The translations under genes were made by a program, and so were the position numbers. Of a stretch of DNA of 64,000 nucleotides, positions 45,448 to 54,644 are shown one piece after another. This DNA is from Nitrospirota bacterium (GTDB lineage Bacteria > Nitrospirota > UBA9217). The stretch is taken from positions 1 through 64,000 of the forward strand of contig JALNZF010000012.1 of NCBI GenBank assembly GCA_023229435.1. The letters run 5' to 3'. Within the stretch, counting starts at the first letter, position 1, and the number at the start of each line of letters is the position of its first letter. The notes beneath the pieces are model-generated. The model worked only from the letters and a program-made list of their open reading frames with translations, did no database searches and was not told where the DNA came from.

Positions 45448-47067
45448 GTGCAAAAAACGAATAATGTTAAATACGCATGCTATCTCGCGGCTTCTGTCGC
45501 CTTTTTAACGTTTCTCGTCTATCTTCCGGCCCTTCGGAATGAGTTCGTTAACTGGGATGACGGACCTTATGTTTTTGCTAATCTTCAGATTCGTTCATTT
45601 GACGGAAATTTTTTCAAGTGGGCTTTTCTTGAATTCCATATAATGAACTGGCATCCCCTGACATGGATATCCCATGCCCTCGATTACGCTCTCTGGGGCC
45701 TGAATCCGATGGGACACCACCTGACGAATATCATTCTGCACACAGTCAACACCGCCCTGGTTGTTGTGCTTGCCACTAAGTTAGTGGAAGCTCGCACAAA
45801 CGGTTTGAACGGCTTAAACGGTTTAAACAAAGGAGCGTTGATTGCAGCGGGGGTCGCGGGCTTGTTGTTCGGTCTCCATCCCGTGCATGTGGAGTCGGTG
45901 GCCTGGGTCGCTGAACGGAAAGACCTTCTCTGCGCCCTGTTCTTTCTGTTGAGCGTCATCTGGTATGCGAACTATGTGTCCTATAAGACGTATAGGACCT
46001 ATATGCTCACTCTCGGGTTTTTTGCCCTTGCTCTGATGAGCAAACCCATGGCAATCACCCTTCCCGCGGTCCTGCTCATCCTCGACTGGTATCCCTATAA
46101 CCGGATCCGATCTCTCAAGACCTTCCGGGCCGCGAGTGTCGAGAAACTCCCTTTTTTGGCATTGAGTCTGATTTCCTCGGTACTGACGGTCTTTGCGCAG
46201 AGATCAGGAGGGGCGTTGGAGCTCATGGAGATAGTACCGCTCTCAACACGCCTGCTCGTGTCAATGCATTCGCTCATCGCGTATCTCGGAAAGATGCTGT
46301 GGCCTTTGGAATTAATACCTTTTTATCCCTATCCACGGACAGTCTCGTTTCTGTCGCCTGAGTACTTCGGGGTCGTTGCTCTCGTGATCGGCATAACGAT
46401 AATCTGTGTGGTAAAAGCGAAAAAAAAGCAACACCTGTGGTTGTCTGTCTGGTCCTATTATTGCGTTACGCTGGCGCCTGTGCTCGGCATTATCCAGGTG
46501 GGAGGTCAGGCAATGGCGGACAGATACACCTATCTGCCCAGCGTGGGGCCATTCCTTCTCGTGGGTCTGGGTGCGGCATGGGTATGGGAAAAGAGTGAGA
46601 TATCGTGGAAGCGGGGACTGATCGCAACTACTGCTTTTATGGTGTTTCTGTCCCTGTCCTTTATGACGTTCCAGCAAATAGGCCGGTGGAAAAACGATGT
46701 TGATCTCTGGAACTATGTTATTGAACGGGAAGGCCACGACGTTCTTTTTGCTTATTTCAAGCGCGGCCAGGCGTTTGCACTGAGAGGGCAGTATGAAAAA
46801 GCGATCGAGGACTATAATACGGTGATAGCATTGAACGTTGAGGAATACAGCAAAGCGTACATCGAGCGCGGACTTACCTATCTTAAGGCGGGACAAGTAG
46901 ACCTCGCCGTTGCTGACTTAAAGAAAGCGTGTTCATTGGGAGACAATTTCGGTTGTAAAGCATTGCGCTTTATCGGGAAGCAGGGGCGTAATTTGTCGTG
47001 TCGTGAGCATCTCCATGGTATTTTGAACAGGCAAATAGTGCGTGCAGTAAAATGGATGTCGACTTGA
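45448..47067 (+). CDS. TMTC-like GT-C membrane glycosyltransferase with 2 TPRs (paralogue 5)
   Basis: 539 residues. NWDDGPYVFANLQIRSFD, NWHPLTWISHALDYALWGLN, LFGLHPVHVESVAWVAERKD, AMADRYTYLPSVGPF. Shortest TPR tail of the family: two units and a terminal LKKACSLGDNFGCKALRF. A NGLNGLNGLN insert (45796-45832) lies in a loop before TM4. Start GTG at 45448, six bases after GGAGG. An open frame extends upstream to 45376 but carries no ribosome site. Confidence 0.85.
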   Translation: MQKTNNVKYACYLAASVAFLTFLVYLPALRNEFVNWDDGPYVFANLQIRSFDGNFFKWAFLEFHIMNWHPLTWISHALDYALWGLNPMGHHLTNIILHTVNTALVVVLATKLVEARTNGLNGLNGLNKGALIAAGVAGLLFGLHPVHVESVAWVAERKDLLCALFFLLSVIWYANYVSYKTYRTYMLTLGFFALALMSKPMAITLPAVLLILDWYPYNRIRSLKTFRAASVEKLPFLALSLISSVLTVFAQRSGGALELMEIVPLSTRLLVSMHSLIAYLGKMLWPLELIPFYPYPRTVSFLSPEYFGVVALVIGITIICVVKAKKKQHLWLSVWSYYCVTLAPVLGIIQVGGQAMADRYTYLPSVGPFLLVGLGAAWVWEKSEISWKRGLIATTAFMVFLSLSFMTFQQIGRWKNDVDLWNYVIEREGHDVLFAYFKRGQAFALRGQYEKAIEDYNTVIALNVEEYSKAYIERGLTYLKAGQVDLAVADLKKACSLGDNFGCKALRFIGKQGRNLSCREHLHGILNRQIVRAVKWMST

Positions 47068-47135
47068 ATAGAACCGAGAAAGCTAGTAAACTCATTCGCA
47101 AGTTACAATTTGCAAAAAACAGGAGCCCTTCAAAC

Positions 47136-48761
47136 ATGAAAAACTCCGTTCTTCGATCCGCACTACCCGCACTCCTCTTGTCAGCCCTTGTACTCATTCC
47201 GTTTTTCAACAAAGCCTTCACCATTGATGACCCGGTCTTTCTCTTTGAAGCACGCCACGCATTGGTGGACCCCCTTCATCCGACCGCCTTTGAAATGACT
47301 TGGGATGAGAAGCCGGAAAGAGTGTCACAACTTGTCCCAACAGGACCGGTCATGGCATGGCTGCTCATACCAACCGTTCTTGCAGATGGCGCCGAGTGGC
47401 TCGCACACGCCACCCAGTTGGCAATGCTCTGGTTTGCAATTATTGCCACCGTGTCCCTTGCGCAGCGGTTCGGACTTCCAAAACCGTGGCCAACTGCGTC
47501 AGGCCTCATCTTGGTTGCCATGCCTGCCGTACTCGGTATGGCGGGAACAGCAATGCCAGACGTTCCTGCAATGGCTTTCGGTATTGCCGGGATAGAACGA
47601 CTCATCGCATGGAGTCAGAATCGAAGATATTCACAAGCGTTGTTGACGGCGCTTTTTCTCGGAATAGCGCCTCTCACCCGGACCCATCAGATCCTCCTGC
47701 TTGGGGTCGGCGGCATTCTTCTCCTCGGACCAACGTTCTCGCTTGCTGCACTGCGTAACCGATGGTCAGCATTTCTGCCCCTTGTTGCAGCACTGCTCAT
47801 TACACTCGCTGTTAACTTCATAACAAGCGACCCTCATCCCGGTGCTGGAAATCTAGCCGGCGCGGCCATCCGCTACAGTTCCGTATCAATATCACAGTTC
47901 GCCAGGAACGCCGTTGCATTGCCAATTCACTGGGTACTTGCTATGGCTTTTGCATTACCCTGGACGGCCTTGCGTTGGAGAACCATGCTGCGAAATCGTT
48001 TGGTCCTCGGTGCAGCAGCGGCCGGTGTTCTTCTTTCAGCCATGGCTCTTGCGTATACAACCTATCTGTCGCTGCCCCTTTCGATCATCGCCGGGCTCGG
48101 GATTGCCGTGTTATGGGATCTGTTTGCAGACGGATGGAGTAGGCGGGATTCAATACAGTTAGCACTTGGACTGTGGCTTTTGATTGCCCTGCCTGCCGTC
48201 TTTTATGCCAATTTACCGCCCAAATATATGGTTGTGTCGGCACCTGCTGCGGCCTTGCTCATTGCACGTGAGCTATCTTCACGCAAAGGCAAAGAATCTT
48301 GGCTCATCCTTGGAGTTACGGTCGTGCTGGGCATTTGTCTCGGCGTTGCAATCCTGCGTGCTGATGCAACATTTGCAAACCTGGGGCGTCAAGCCGCTGC
48401 AGAGCTTATCGCACCTAATGTTGCCGCAGGAAAGCGTGTGTGGTTTGTGGGTCACTGGGGATACCAATGGTATGCGGAGAATGCCGGCGCGCGTCCTGCA
48501 ACATTGACCCCGCCATACCCGTCACCGGGCGACTTAATAGTCGTGAGTATCGCGAGCGCACTAAGCATCAGGGTGCTGGAAGAAATAAATGATCAATTCC
48601 CGAATATGACCCAGATTGCCCGAATTGAAGATTCTCGTCTCGGAGGACGACTCATGAATAAGAGGATCGGGGCGGGTTTTTACTCAAACATTTCCGGATA
48701 CTGGCCTTGGGTTTGGAGCGATTCTTTGGTTGACCAGTATACGGTATGGCGGATTGAGTAG
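47136..48761 (+). CDS. GT39-like membrane glycosyltransferase
   Basis: 541 residues, about 11 hydrophobic segments through residue 400, then a 140-residue soluble tail. After TM1 it has FTIDDPVFLFEARH, the acidic DD of GT-C enzymes. It lacks TPRs and the HPVHVESVAW signature, so it is a distinct GT-C lineage (dolichyl-phosphate-mannose mannosyltransferase-like) inside the TMTC array. Tail motif VWFVGHWGYQWYAENAG is seen in several uncharacterised GT39 proteins from memory. ATG 47136 has AGGAG about 11 bases upstream. Confidence 0.75.
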   Translation: MKNSVLRSALPALLLSALVLIPFFNKAFTIDDPVFLFEARHALVDPLHPTAFEMTWDEKPERVSQLVPTGPVMAWLLIPTVLADGAEWLAHATQLAMLWFAIIATVSLAQRFGLPKPWPTASGLILVAMPAVLGMAGTAMPDVPAMAFGIAGIERLIAWSQNRRYSQALLTALFLGIAPLTRTHQILLLGVGGILLLGPTFSLAALRNRWSAFLPLVAALLITLAVNFITSDPHPGAGNLAGAAIRYSSVSISQFARNAVALPIHWVLAMAFALPWTALRWRTMLRNRLVLGAAAAGVLLSAMALAYTTYLSLPLSIIAGLGIAVLWDLFADGWSRRDSIQLALGLWLLIALPAVFYANLPPKYMVVSAPAAALLIARELSSRKGKESWLILGVTVVLGICLGVAILRADATFANLGRQAAAELIAPNVAAGKRVWFVGHWGYQWYAENAGARPATLTPPYPSPGDLIVVSIASALSIRVLEEINDQFPNMTQIARIEDSRLGGRLMNKRIGAGFYSNISGYWPWVWSDSLVDQYTVWRIE

Positions 48762-48845
48762 CAGTAGTGCTATTATATTTTACTTCATATACTCAGTACA
48801 GGGTTTATAAATGGAACTATAGTGTCCCTGAGAAAGGGCTTCACA

Positions 48846-50483
48846 ATGGATAGCAAGGAGCGAGTACGGCTCGCAGTCGCTGGTAAAGGCAGACTGCAGT
48901 CCTGTTGGATTGCAGTTGGCTTGATAGCCTTAACAGTTGTGACCTATATACACGCGGGACGGCTGGATTTTGTCAATTTTGATGACGGGCGATACGTCTA
49001 CCTGAACGACCATGTAAAAGCCGGCCTTACCTGGAACAGTATCGTTTGGGCATTCAAGGCTTTCGTATTAGGGTTATGGCACCCTCTCACCTTGCTCTCC
49101 TACATGCTCGACGTACAACTCTTTGGTGTAAACCCGCATGCGCTTCACCTGGTAAACGTCGCCATCCATACCTTCAACACGTTATTGCTTTTCCTGTTGC
49201 TGAAATCCGCAACAGGTCGACCGCTTCGCAGTGCAATGGTAGCCGCACTCTTCGCTGTGCATCCTCTCCATGTCGAGTCAGTGGCATGGATTGCAGAGCG
49301 TAAAGATGTACTCAGTACGTTTTTTTGGCTTCTTGCTTTGAACGCCTGGGTGCGCTATGCGCGGTTTCCAAGCACAAGGCAATATATTGTTGTTGCCATG
49401 ATCTTTGTTCTTGGACTGATGTCTAAGCCAATGGTTATGACACTGCCGGTGACCTTGCTCCTGATGGACTTCTGGCCGCTCTGTCGTGTTAATCCAGCAG
49501 GATTATCCATGACATCGCTTCGAACGATCTTATTGGAAAAAGTACCGTTGTTGTTTTTATCGATTGCATCGGTTTTGATCACGTTGTTGTCTCAGGACAG
49601 AAGCGGGGCTGTCGGAAATTTACAGGTTATATCCATAAGTGAGCGCATTGGCAACGCTGTGTTAGCCGCAGGGCTCTATTTAATGAAGATGATATGGCCC
49701 GTGGATCTCTCTGTACTGTATCCTCATCCTGCCCTAACGCCACAGGGAATGCCTTGGGCTGCCGTATCTGCATCCGCAATACTCCTCATGTTCATAACCG
49801 CTCTCGTTATATGGCAATGGCGGCCGCGGCCATACCTGGCAATTGGCTGGGCCTGGTATCTGGTAACGGTTTTGCCGGTTATAGGTTTGGTTCAGGTAGG
49901 GTTACAAGGAATGGCTGACCGGTACACGTATGTGCCCCTCATAGGTCCATTTTTCGCATTGGTCTGGTTGGTTGCTGACCTTCTATCTCAACAAATCCCG
50001 AGAATCTGGATTGCAGGAGTATCAGTGATTCTGCTGTTGGGAATGTCGTTCGTCAGTTTCCGGCAGGTAGGCGTCTGGCAAAACAGCTTTACGCTCTTCG
50101 AGCATGCGCTTGCCATAACGCCTGACAATGCCCCCGCTTTACGCAACCTGGGTACGGCCTGGCAGGATGCACAACGACCTGACAAGGCCATACCCTTGCT
50201 GGAAGAGTCTGTTCGACTGCTCCCGTTAGAAGCACATACCTGGATGAATTTGGGCATCAGCTATATGACCGTCGGACGTGTGGAAGAAGCGCAGGCGTCT
50301 TTCGAAAAAGCCGCGCGTATGAGGCCTAATGACGGCTATATTTTGTATAATTTGGCACTAGCGTTCGCTATGCAGCAACGGTGGGAGGAAGCACAAAAGA
50401 CTAAAGAACGACTTGCATCAGTCAGTCCCGAGCTCGCAATCAAGCTTGAGGCACTGCTTAACCGTGTTCAGAATGACAGGTGA
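48846..50483 (+). CDS. TMTC-like GT-C/TPR membrane protein, 3 TPRs (paralogue 6)
   Basis: 545 residues. VNFDDGRYVYLNDHVKAG, LWHPLTLLSYMLDVQLFGVN, AVHPLHVESVAWIAERKDVL and GMADRYTYVPLIGPF. It groups with the minus-strand paralogue at 31022 (both have AERKDVLS/SERKDVLS and 'VTLPxTLLLxDxWP') rather than with its array neighbours. Three TPRs end the protein, the last being LALAFAMQQRWEEAQKTKER; there is no cysteine-containing final repeat. Start ATG 48846 with AAAGGG upstream; a GTG at 48822 is possible. Confidence 0.85.
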   Translation: MDSKERVRLAVAGKGRLQSCWIAVGLIALTVVTYIHAGRLDFVNFDDGRYVYLNDHVKAGLTWNSIVWAFKAFVLGLWHPLTLLSYMLDVQLFGVNPHALHLVNVAIHTFNTLLLFLLLKSATGRPLRSAMVAALFAVHPLHVESVAWIAERKDVLSTFFWLLALNAWVRYARFPSTRQYIVVAMIFVLGLMSKPMVMTLPVTLLLMDFWPLCRVNPAGLSMTSLRTILLEKVPLLFLSIASVLITLLSQDRSGAVGNLQVISISERIGNAVLAAGLYLMKMIWPVDLSVLYPHPALTPQGMPWAAVSASAILLMFITALVIWQWRPRPYLAIGWAWYLVTVLPVIGLVQVGLQGMADRYTYVPLIGPFFALVWLVADLLSQQIPRIWIAGVSVILLLGMSFVSFRQVGVWQNSFTLFEHALAITPDNAPALRNLGTAWQDAQRPDKAIPLLEESVRLLPLEAHTWMNLGISYMTVGRVEEAQASFEKAARMRPNDGYILYNLALAFAMQQRWEEAQKTKERLASVSPELAIKLEALLNRVQNDR

Positions 50484-50713
50484 CCCTTCTCGTTTTGACT
50501 TAAACAACTCACCTTCGAGAGGACGCAGGTGCAAGGGGCAGAAAAAAGTTTAACCAGTTGTACTCCAGGAAGCTCTCTGCGTCCTCCGCGTGATATCCTA
50601 AGTTGCCGCTGAATCATGTAGGCTGCCGCGGCGCAGGGTATTGACATCCCGCTCTCTTTGGGGGAGAGCGCGATGAATACAGTCTTGTGGTTTTTAAATC
50701 ATCGAGGTTGAAC

Positions 50714-52759
50714 GTGAAAAAATCGGTTACCGTTAAATACAAATACTTGCTATCGGTTTCTGTCGCCCTTTTAACATTCATTGTCTATCTCCCCGCCCTT
50801 AGCAATGAGTTCGTGTACTGGGACGACAACCGCTATATTTTCGAGAACCCGAATATCCGGTCACTTGATGCTGTGTTCTTTCGATGGGCCTTCCTTGACT
50901 TCCACATAAGCAACTGGCATCCCCTCACCTGGATATCCCACGCCATTGACTACGCCCTCTGGGGGCTGAATCCCCTGGGGCATCATTTGACGAATATCGT
51001 TCTTCACGCAATCAACACCGCCCTGGTTGTTGTGCTGGCTCTGAAGCTGCTCGATGTTATAAGAGAGCGATCAGCACAGAATGGTGCCGCCTCGTTCCTG
51101 AACGATTGGACGATCCTGATCGCCGCGGGAACAACGGGTCTGTTGTTCGGCATCCATCCCGTACATGTGGAGTCCGTGGCCTGGGTATCGGAGCGGAAAG
51201 ACCTGCTATGCGCCCTGTTCTTTCTGCTGAGCGTCATAGCATATGTGAAATATGCCAGAGATCAGGGGTTAGGGGTCAGGGGTCAGGGGGCAGAAGGCGG
51301 AAACTCTAAGGCGAGTCTAAAGAAGGTATTCACCAACAGGCATTTTCTGCTTAGCCTTGGGTTTTTTATCCTTGCGCTTATGAGCAAGCCCATGGCGGTG
51401 ACCCTTCCCGTGGTGCTGCTGATTCTGGACTGGCATCCTTTCGGCAGGATATGGTCCCTGAGAACAGCATGGCCATCGATTGTCGAGAAGCTCCCCTTTA
51501 TCATCTTGAGTATTGTTTCATCGATAATCACCATTGCAGCGCAGAGCGCCGGCAAGGCTTTCCAAACGCTGGACTTTGTACCATTGTCCGAACGAGCGTT
51601 GGTCGCGGCAAAAGCACTTGTTGCGTACCTTGGGAAGATGCTGCTGCCGCTGAACCTGGTTCCCTTTTATCCCTATCCCCGGGAGGTGTCGCTGTTCTCC
51701 TTCGAATATCTTTCAGCGATCGGACTTGTGATCGGGGTGACTGCAGCATGCGTGGTCCTGGCGAGGAAACGGAAGTTGTGGCTCACGGCCTGGGGATACT
51801 ACGTTGTTACGCTCATTCCCGTGCTCGGCATTGTCCAGGTCGGGGGACAATCCATGGCTGACCGCTATGCCTATCTGCCCAGCCTGGGATTGTTCCTGAT
51901 CGCGGGTCTCGGTGCGGGGTGGATTGCGGCAATAGTTTCCACAGGGGAAAAACAGAGATGGATCATCAAGGGATTGAGCGTCTCCGTTGCCCTGCTCCTC
52001 GCTGCTTCCCTGTCCTATCTGACCGTCAGGCAAATAATTGTATGGCGGGACAGTTCCAGCCTATGGACGTTCGTGATCGAGAAGGGAAGCGAAAAGATCC
52101 CCATGGCGTATGTGAATCGAGGCGCCGCTTTTCAAAAGTCAGGGCTGCTTGACAAAGCCGTTGCGGATTATGAAACAGCCATTGACCTGGACCCAACGGA
52201 CGATAAAGCGTACATTTCTCTTGGGGCGGTCTTTGAACAAATGGGCCGATTCGACAGGGCACAGGAGGCCGTTGAGAAAGCCATTGCCTTGAACCCGTCT
52301 TCTCACGAAGCGTTTCGAAATCGAGGCGTTCTCCTTGAGAAGATGGGCCGGCTCGATGAGGCCATTGCGGATTATACCAGGGCAATCGCCTTGCAGCCGT
52401 CTTATTTTGAAGCGTATAATAATCGCGGATTGACCTACGCAAAGACAGGACGGCTTGAGGAGGCCATTGCGGATTACAGCGATTCGATCGCGATCAATCC
52501 GCGTCATTTTAACGCCTACCTGAACCGCGGCGTTGCCTTTACCCTTATTGGGCAGTATGACAGGGCATTGGAAGACTTTAACCGGGCGATTCTCCTGGGG
52601 CAGGACGATGCCGTCGCCTATTACAATCGCGGGATGCTCTATCGGAGAATCGGTAATAACGAACTTGCTTTATCGGACGTTCGGAAAGCATGCGATTTCG
52701 GGAACGAAAGAGCGTGCGGCGCACTGCATCAGTTGATGCAAGGCATGAATCCCCAATAG
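50714..52759 (+). CDS. TMTC-like GT-C membrane glycosyltransferase with 6 TPRs (paralogue 7)
   Basis: 681 residues, the longest of the array and closest to paralogue 4. YWDDNRYIFENPNIRSLD, NWHPLTWISHAIDYALWGLN, LFGIHPVHVESVAWVSERKD, SMADRYAYLPSLGLF. The same loop that carries the insert in paralogue 4 here holds a different one (RDQGLGVRGQGAEGGN), from a tandem GGGGTCA-type DNA repeat (51256-51310). Six TPRs, then VRKACDFGNERACGALHQL. GTG with GAGG-TTGAAC in front. The 230-base gap upstream has only a small hairpin (CGCTCTctttggggggAGAGCG). Confidence 0.87.
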   Translation: MKKSVTVKYKYLLSVSVALLTFIVYLPALSNEFVYWDDNRYIFENPNIRSLDAVFFRWAFLDFHISNWHPLTWISHAIDYALWGLNPLGHHLTNIVLHAINTALVVVLALKLLDVIRERSAQNGAASFLNDWTILIAAGTTGLLFGIHPVHVESVAWVSERKDLLCALFFLLSVIAYVKYARDQGLGVRGQGAEGGNSKASLKKVFTNRHFLLSLGFFILALMSKPMAVTLPVVLLILDWHPFGRIWSLRTAWPSIVEKLPFIILSIVSSIITIAAQSAGKAFQTLDFVPLSERALVAAKALVAYLGKMLLPLNLVPFYPYPREVSLFSFEYLSAIGLVIGVTAACVVLARKRKLWLTAWGYYVVTLIPVLGIVQVGGQSMADRYAYLPSLGLFLIAGLGAGWIAAIVSTGEKQRWIIKGLSVSVALLLAASLSYLTVRQIIVWRDSSSLWTFVIEKGSEKIPMAYVNRGAAFQKSGLLDKAVADYETAIDLDPTDDKAYISLGAVFEQMGRFDRAQEAVEKAIALNPSSHEAFRNRGVLLEKMGRLDEAIADYTRAIALQPSYFEAYNNRGLTYAKTGRLEEAIADYSDSIAINPRHFNAYLNRGVAFTLIGQYDRALEDFNRAILLGQDDAVAYYNRGMLYRRIGNNELALSDVRKACDFGNERACGALHQLMQGMNPQ

Positions 52760-52955
52760 CGCATCATACCCCGGAAGGGGGCGATGAAGAACGCTACCCA
52801 ATGCTTTTTAGTAACCGAGGAATCAAATTCTTCTCAGGATGAAAAGAATATTTTGCCGTAAAAGGCACAGAGAACTAAAATAAACTGGAGCTTTTTCTTA
52901 CCGGTGAATCGGCTTCTCTTTGTGCTCCAGGTGAATTCTATGGCGGAGGTTGACG

Positions 52956-54542
52956 GTGCAAAGACCCCGGCTCGGTAAATACTATCTTGCAGCATCGATA
53001 GCACTAATAACATTCATTGTCTATCTCCCGGCCCTTCACAATGAGTTCGTGTACTGGGACGACAACCTCTACATCTTCGAGAACCCGAATATCCGGTCGC
53101 TCGATGCGGGTTTCTTTCGATGGGCCTTCCTTGAGTTCCACGTAAGCAACTGGCACCCCCTCACCTGGATATCCCATGCCCTTGACTACGCCCTCTGGGG
53201 GCTGAATCCCCTGGGGCATCATTTGACGAACATCATCCTTCATGCCGTCAACACCGCCCTTGTCGTACTCCTGGCCCTGAAGCTGCTTGAGTTCGTGAGG
53301 GAGCGGTCAGCACGGAATGGTGCCGCCTCGTTCCTGAACAACCGGACGATCCTGATCGCCGCGGGAGCGACGGGTCTGCTGTTCGGCATCCATCCCGTAC
53401 ATGTGGAATCCGTGGCCTGGGTGTCGGAGCGGAAGGACCTGTTGTGCGCCCTGTTCTTCCTGATGAGCGTCATCAGTTATGCGAACTATGTGTCCTATAA
53501 GACGTATAAGACCTATATGCTCACTCTTGGGTTCTTTGTCCTTGCGCTGATGAGCAAGCCCATGGCGGTGAGCCTTCCCGTGGTGCTGCTGATCCTGGAC
53601 TGGCATCCGTTCAGCAGGATCCGGTCTCTAAGAACGGCATGGGCATCCATTGTCGAGAAACTTCCCTTTATTTTTTTGAGTCTGCTTGCCTCCCTGCTCA
53701 CGATTCTGGCGCAAAGAGAGGGAAATTCCATGGCATCCCTGGAATTTGTGCCATTATCAACCCGCCTGTTGGTAGCAGGCCAGTCCCTCGTTGTGTATAT
53801 ACAGAAGATGCTGCTGCCCCTGAATCTCATGCCTTTGTATATCTATCCAAAGGACGTGTCCCTGTTCTCGTTCAAGTATGTATCAACGCTTCTTCTGGTG
53901 ATGGGTACTACAGCGATCTGCGCGGTCCTTGCGCGGAAACGGAAAAGCTGGCTGTCCGTCTGGGGCTTCTATGTGATAACGCTCATACCCGTCCTCGGCA
54001 TCATCCAGGTAGGGAACCAGCCCATGGCGGACCGGTATGCGTATTTGCCCAGCCTTGGCCCCTTCCTGCTTGCGGGCGCAGGCGCGGCATGGATCTCTGA
54101 AAAGGCGCTCAGGGAAGAACGACGGGGACTGTTTATCAGGGGAGTCGGCATCATCATTGCCCTTCTTTTGGTTTTTTCCCTGTCCTATCTGACCGCCAGG
54201 CAAACTGCCGTATGGAAGGACAGTCTCAGCCTCTGGACATATGTCATCGAGAAGGAGCCCGGAAAGATCCCCCTGGCCTATAATAATCGCGGTATGGTAT
54301 TCTACAAAGCCGGTGTGTTTGACAAGGCGATTGCGGACTTCGATCGCGCCATTGGCATGGATCCGGAATATGCAAAGGCCTACTATAACCGCGGATCAAC
54401 GTATGATAAAATGGGCGAGCTTGACAAGGCGATCGCTGACTACAGAAAAACAATTTCACTGGACCCGTATTATTATGAAGCCCATTATTTTCTCGATCAA
54501 GCCTTGGAAAAGACCGGTCAGGCTGACAAGCGAACGCGATGA
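52956..54542 (+). CDS. TMTC-like GT-C membrane glycosyltransferase with 2-3 TPRs (paralogue 8)
   Basis: 528 residues. YWDDNLYIFENPNIRSLD, NWHPLTWISHALDYALWGLN, LFGIHPVHVESVAWVSERKD, PMADRYAYLPSLGPF. Two full TPRs and a truncated third (HYFLDQALEKTG); the cysteine-bearing terminal repeat is missing. DNA of the central region is nearly identical to paralogue 9. GTG start with GGAGG-TTGACG. The stop is followed within 105 bases by the next paralogue. Confidence 0.86.
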   Translation: MQRPRLGKYYLAASIALITFIVYLPALHNEFVYWDDNLYIFENPNIRSLDAGFFRWAFLEFHVSNWHPLTWISHALDYALWGLNPLGHHLTNIILHAVNTALVVLLALKLLEFVRERSARNGAASFLNNRTILIAAGATGLLFGIHPVHVESVAWVSERKDLLCALFFLMSVISYANYVSYKTYKTYMLTLGFFVLALMSKPMAVSLPVVLLILDWHPFSRIRSLRTAWASIVEKLPFIFLSLLASLLTILAQREGNSMASLEFVPLSTRLLVAGQSLVVYIQKMLLPLNLMPLYIYPKDVSLFSFKYVSTLLLVMGTTAICAVLARKRKSWLSVWGFYVITLIPVLGIIQVGNQPMADRYAYLPSLGPFLLAGAGAAWISEKALREERRGLFIRGVGIIIALLLVFSLSYLTARQTAVWKDSLSLWTYVIEKEPGKIPLAYNNRGMVFYKAGVFDKAIADFDRAIGMDPEYAKAYYNRGSTYDKMGELDKAIADYRKTISLDPYYYEAHYFLDQALEKTGQADKRTR

Positions 54543-54644
54543 ACCCTTTCGCATGAACGTTGAGAGATCAAAGCATGACGCCTTGCAGTCCGGTTTATTC
54601 AGTTATACTGTCCCATCGTTTGCTCAAGATTCTGGAGGTTAAGG

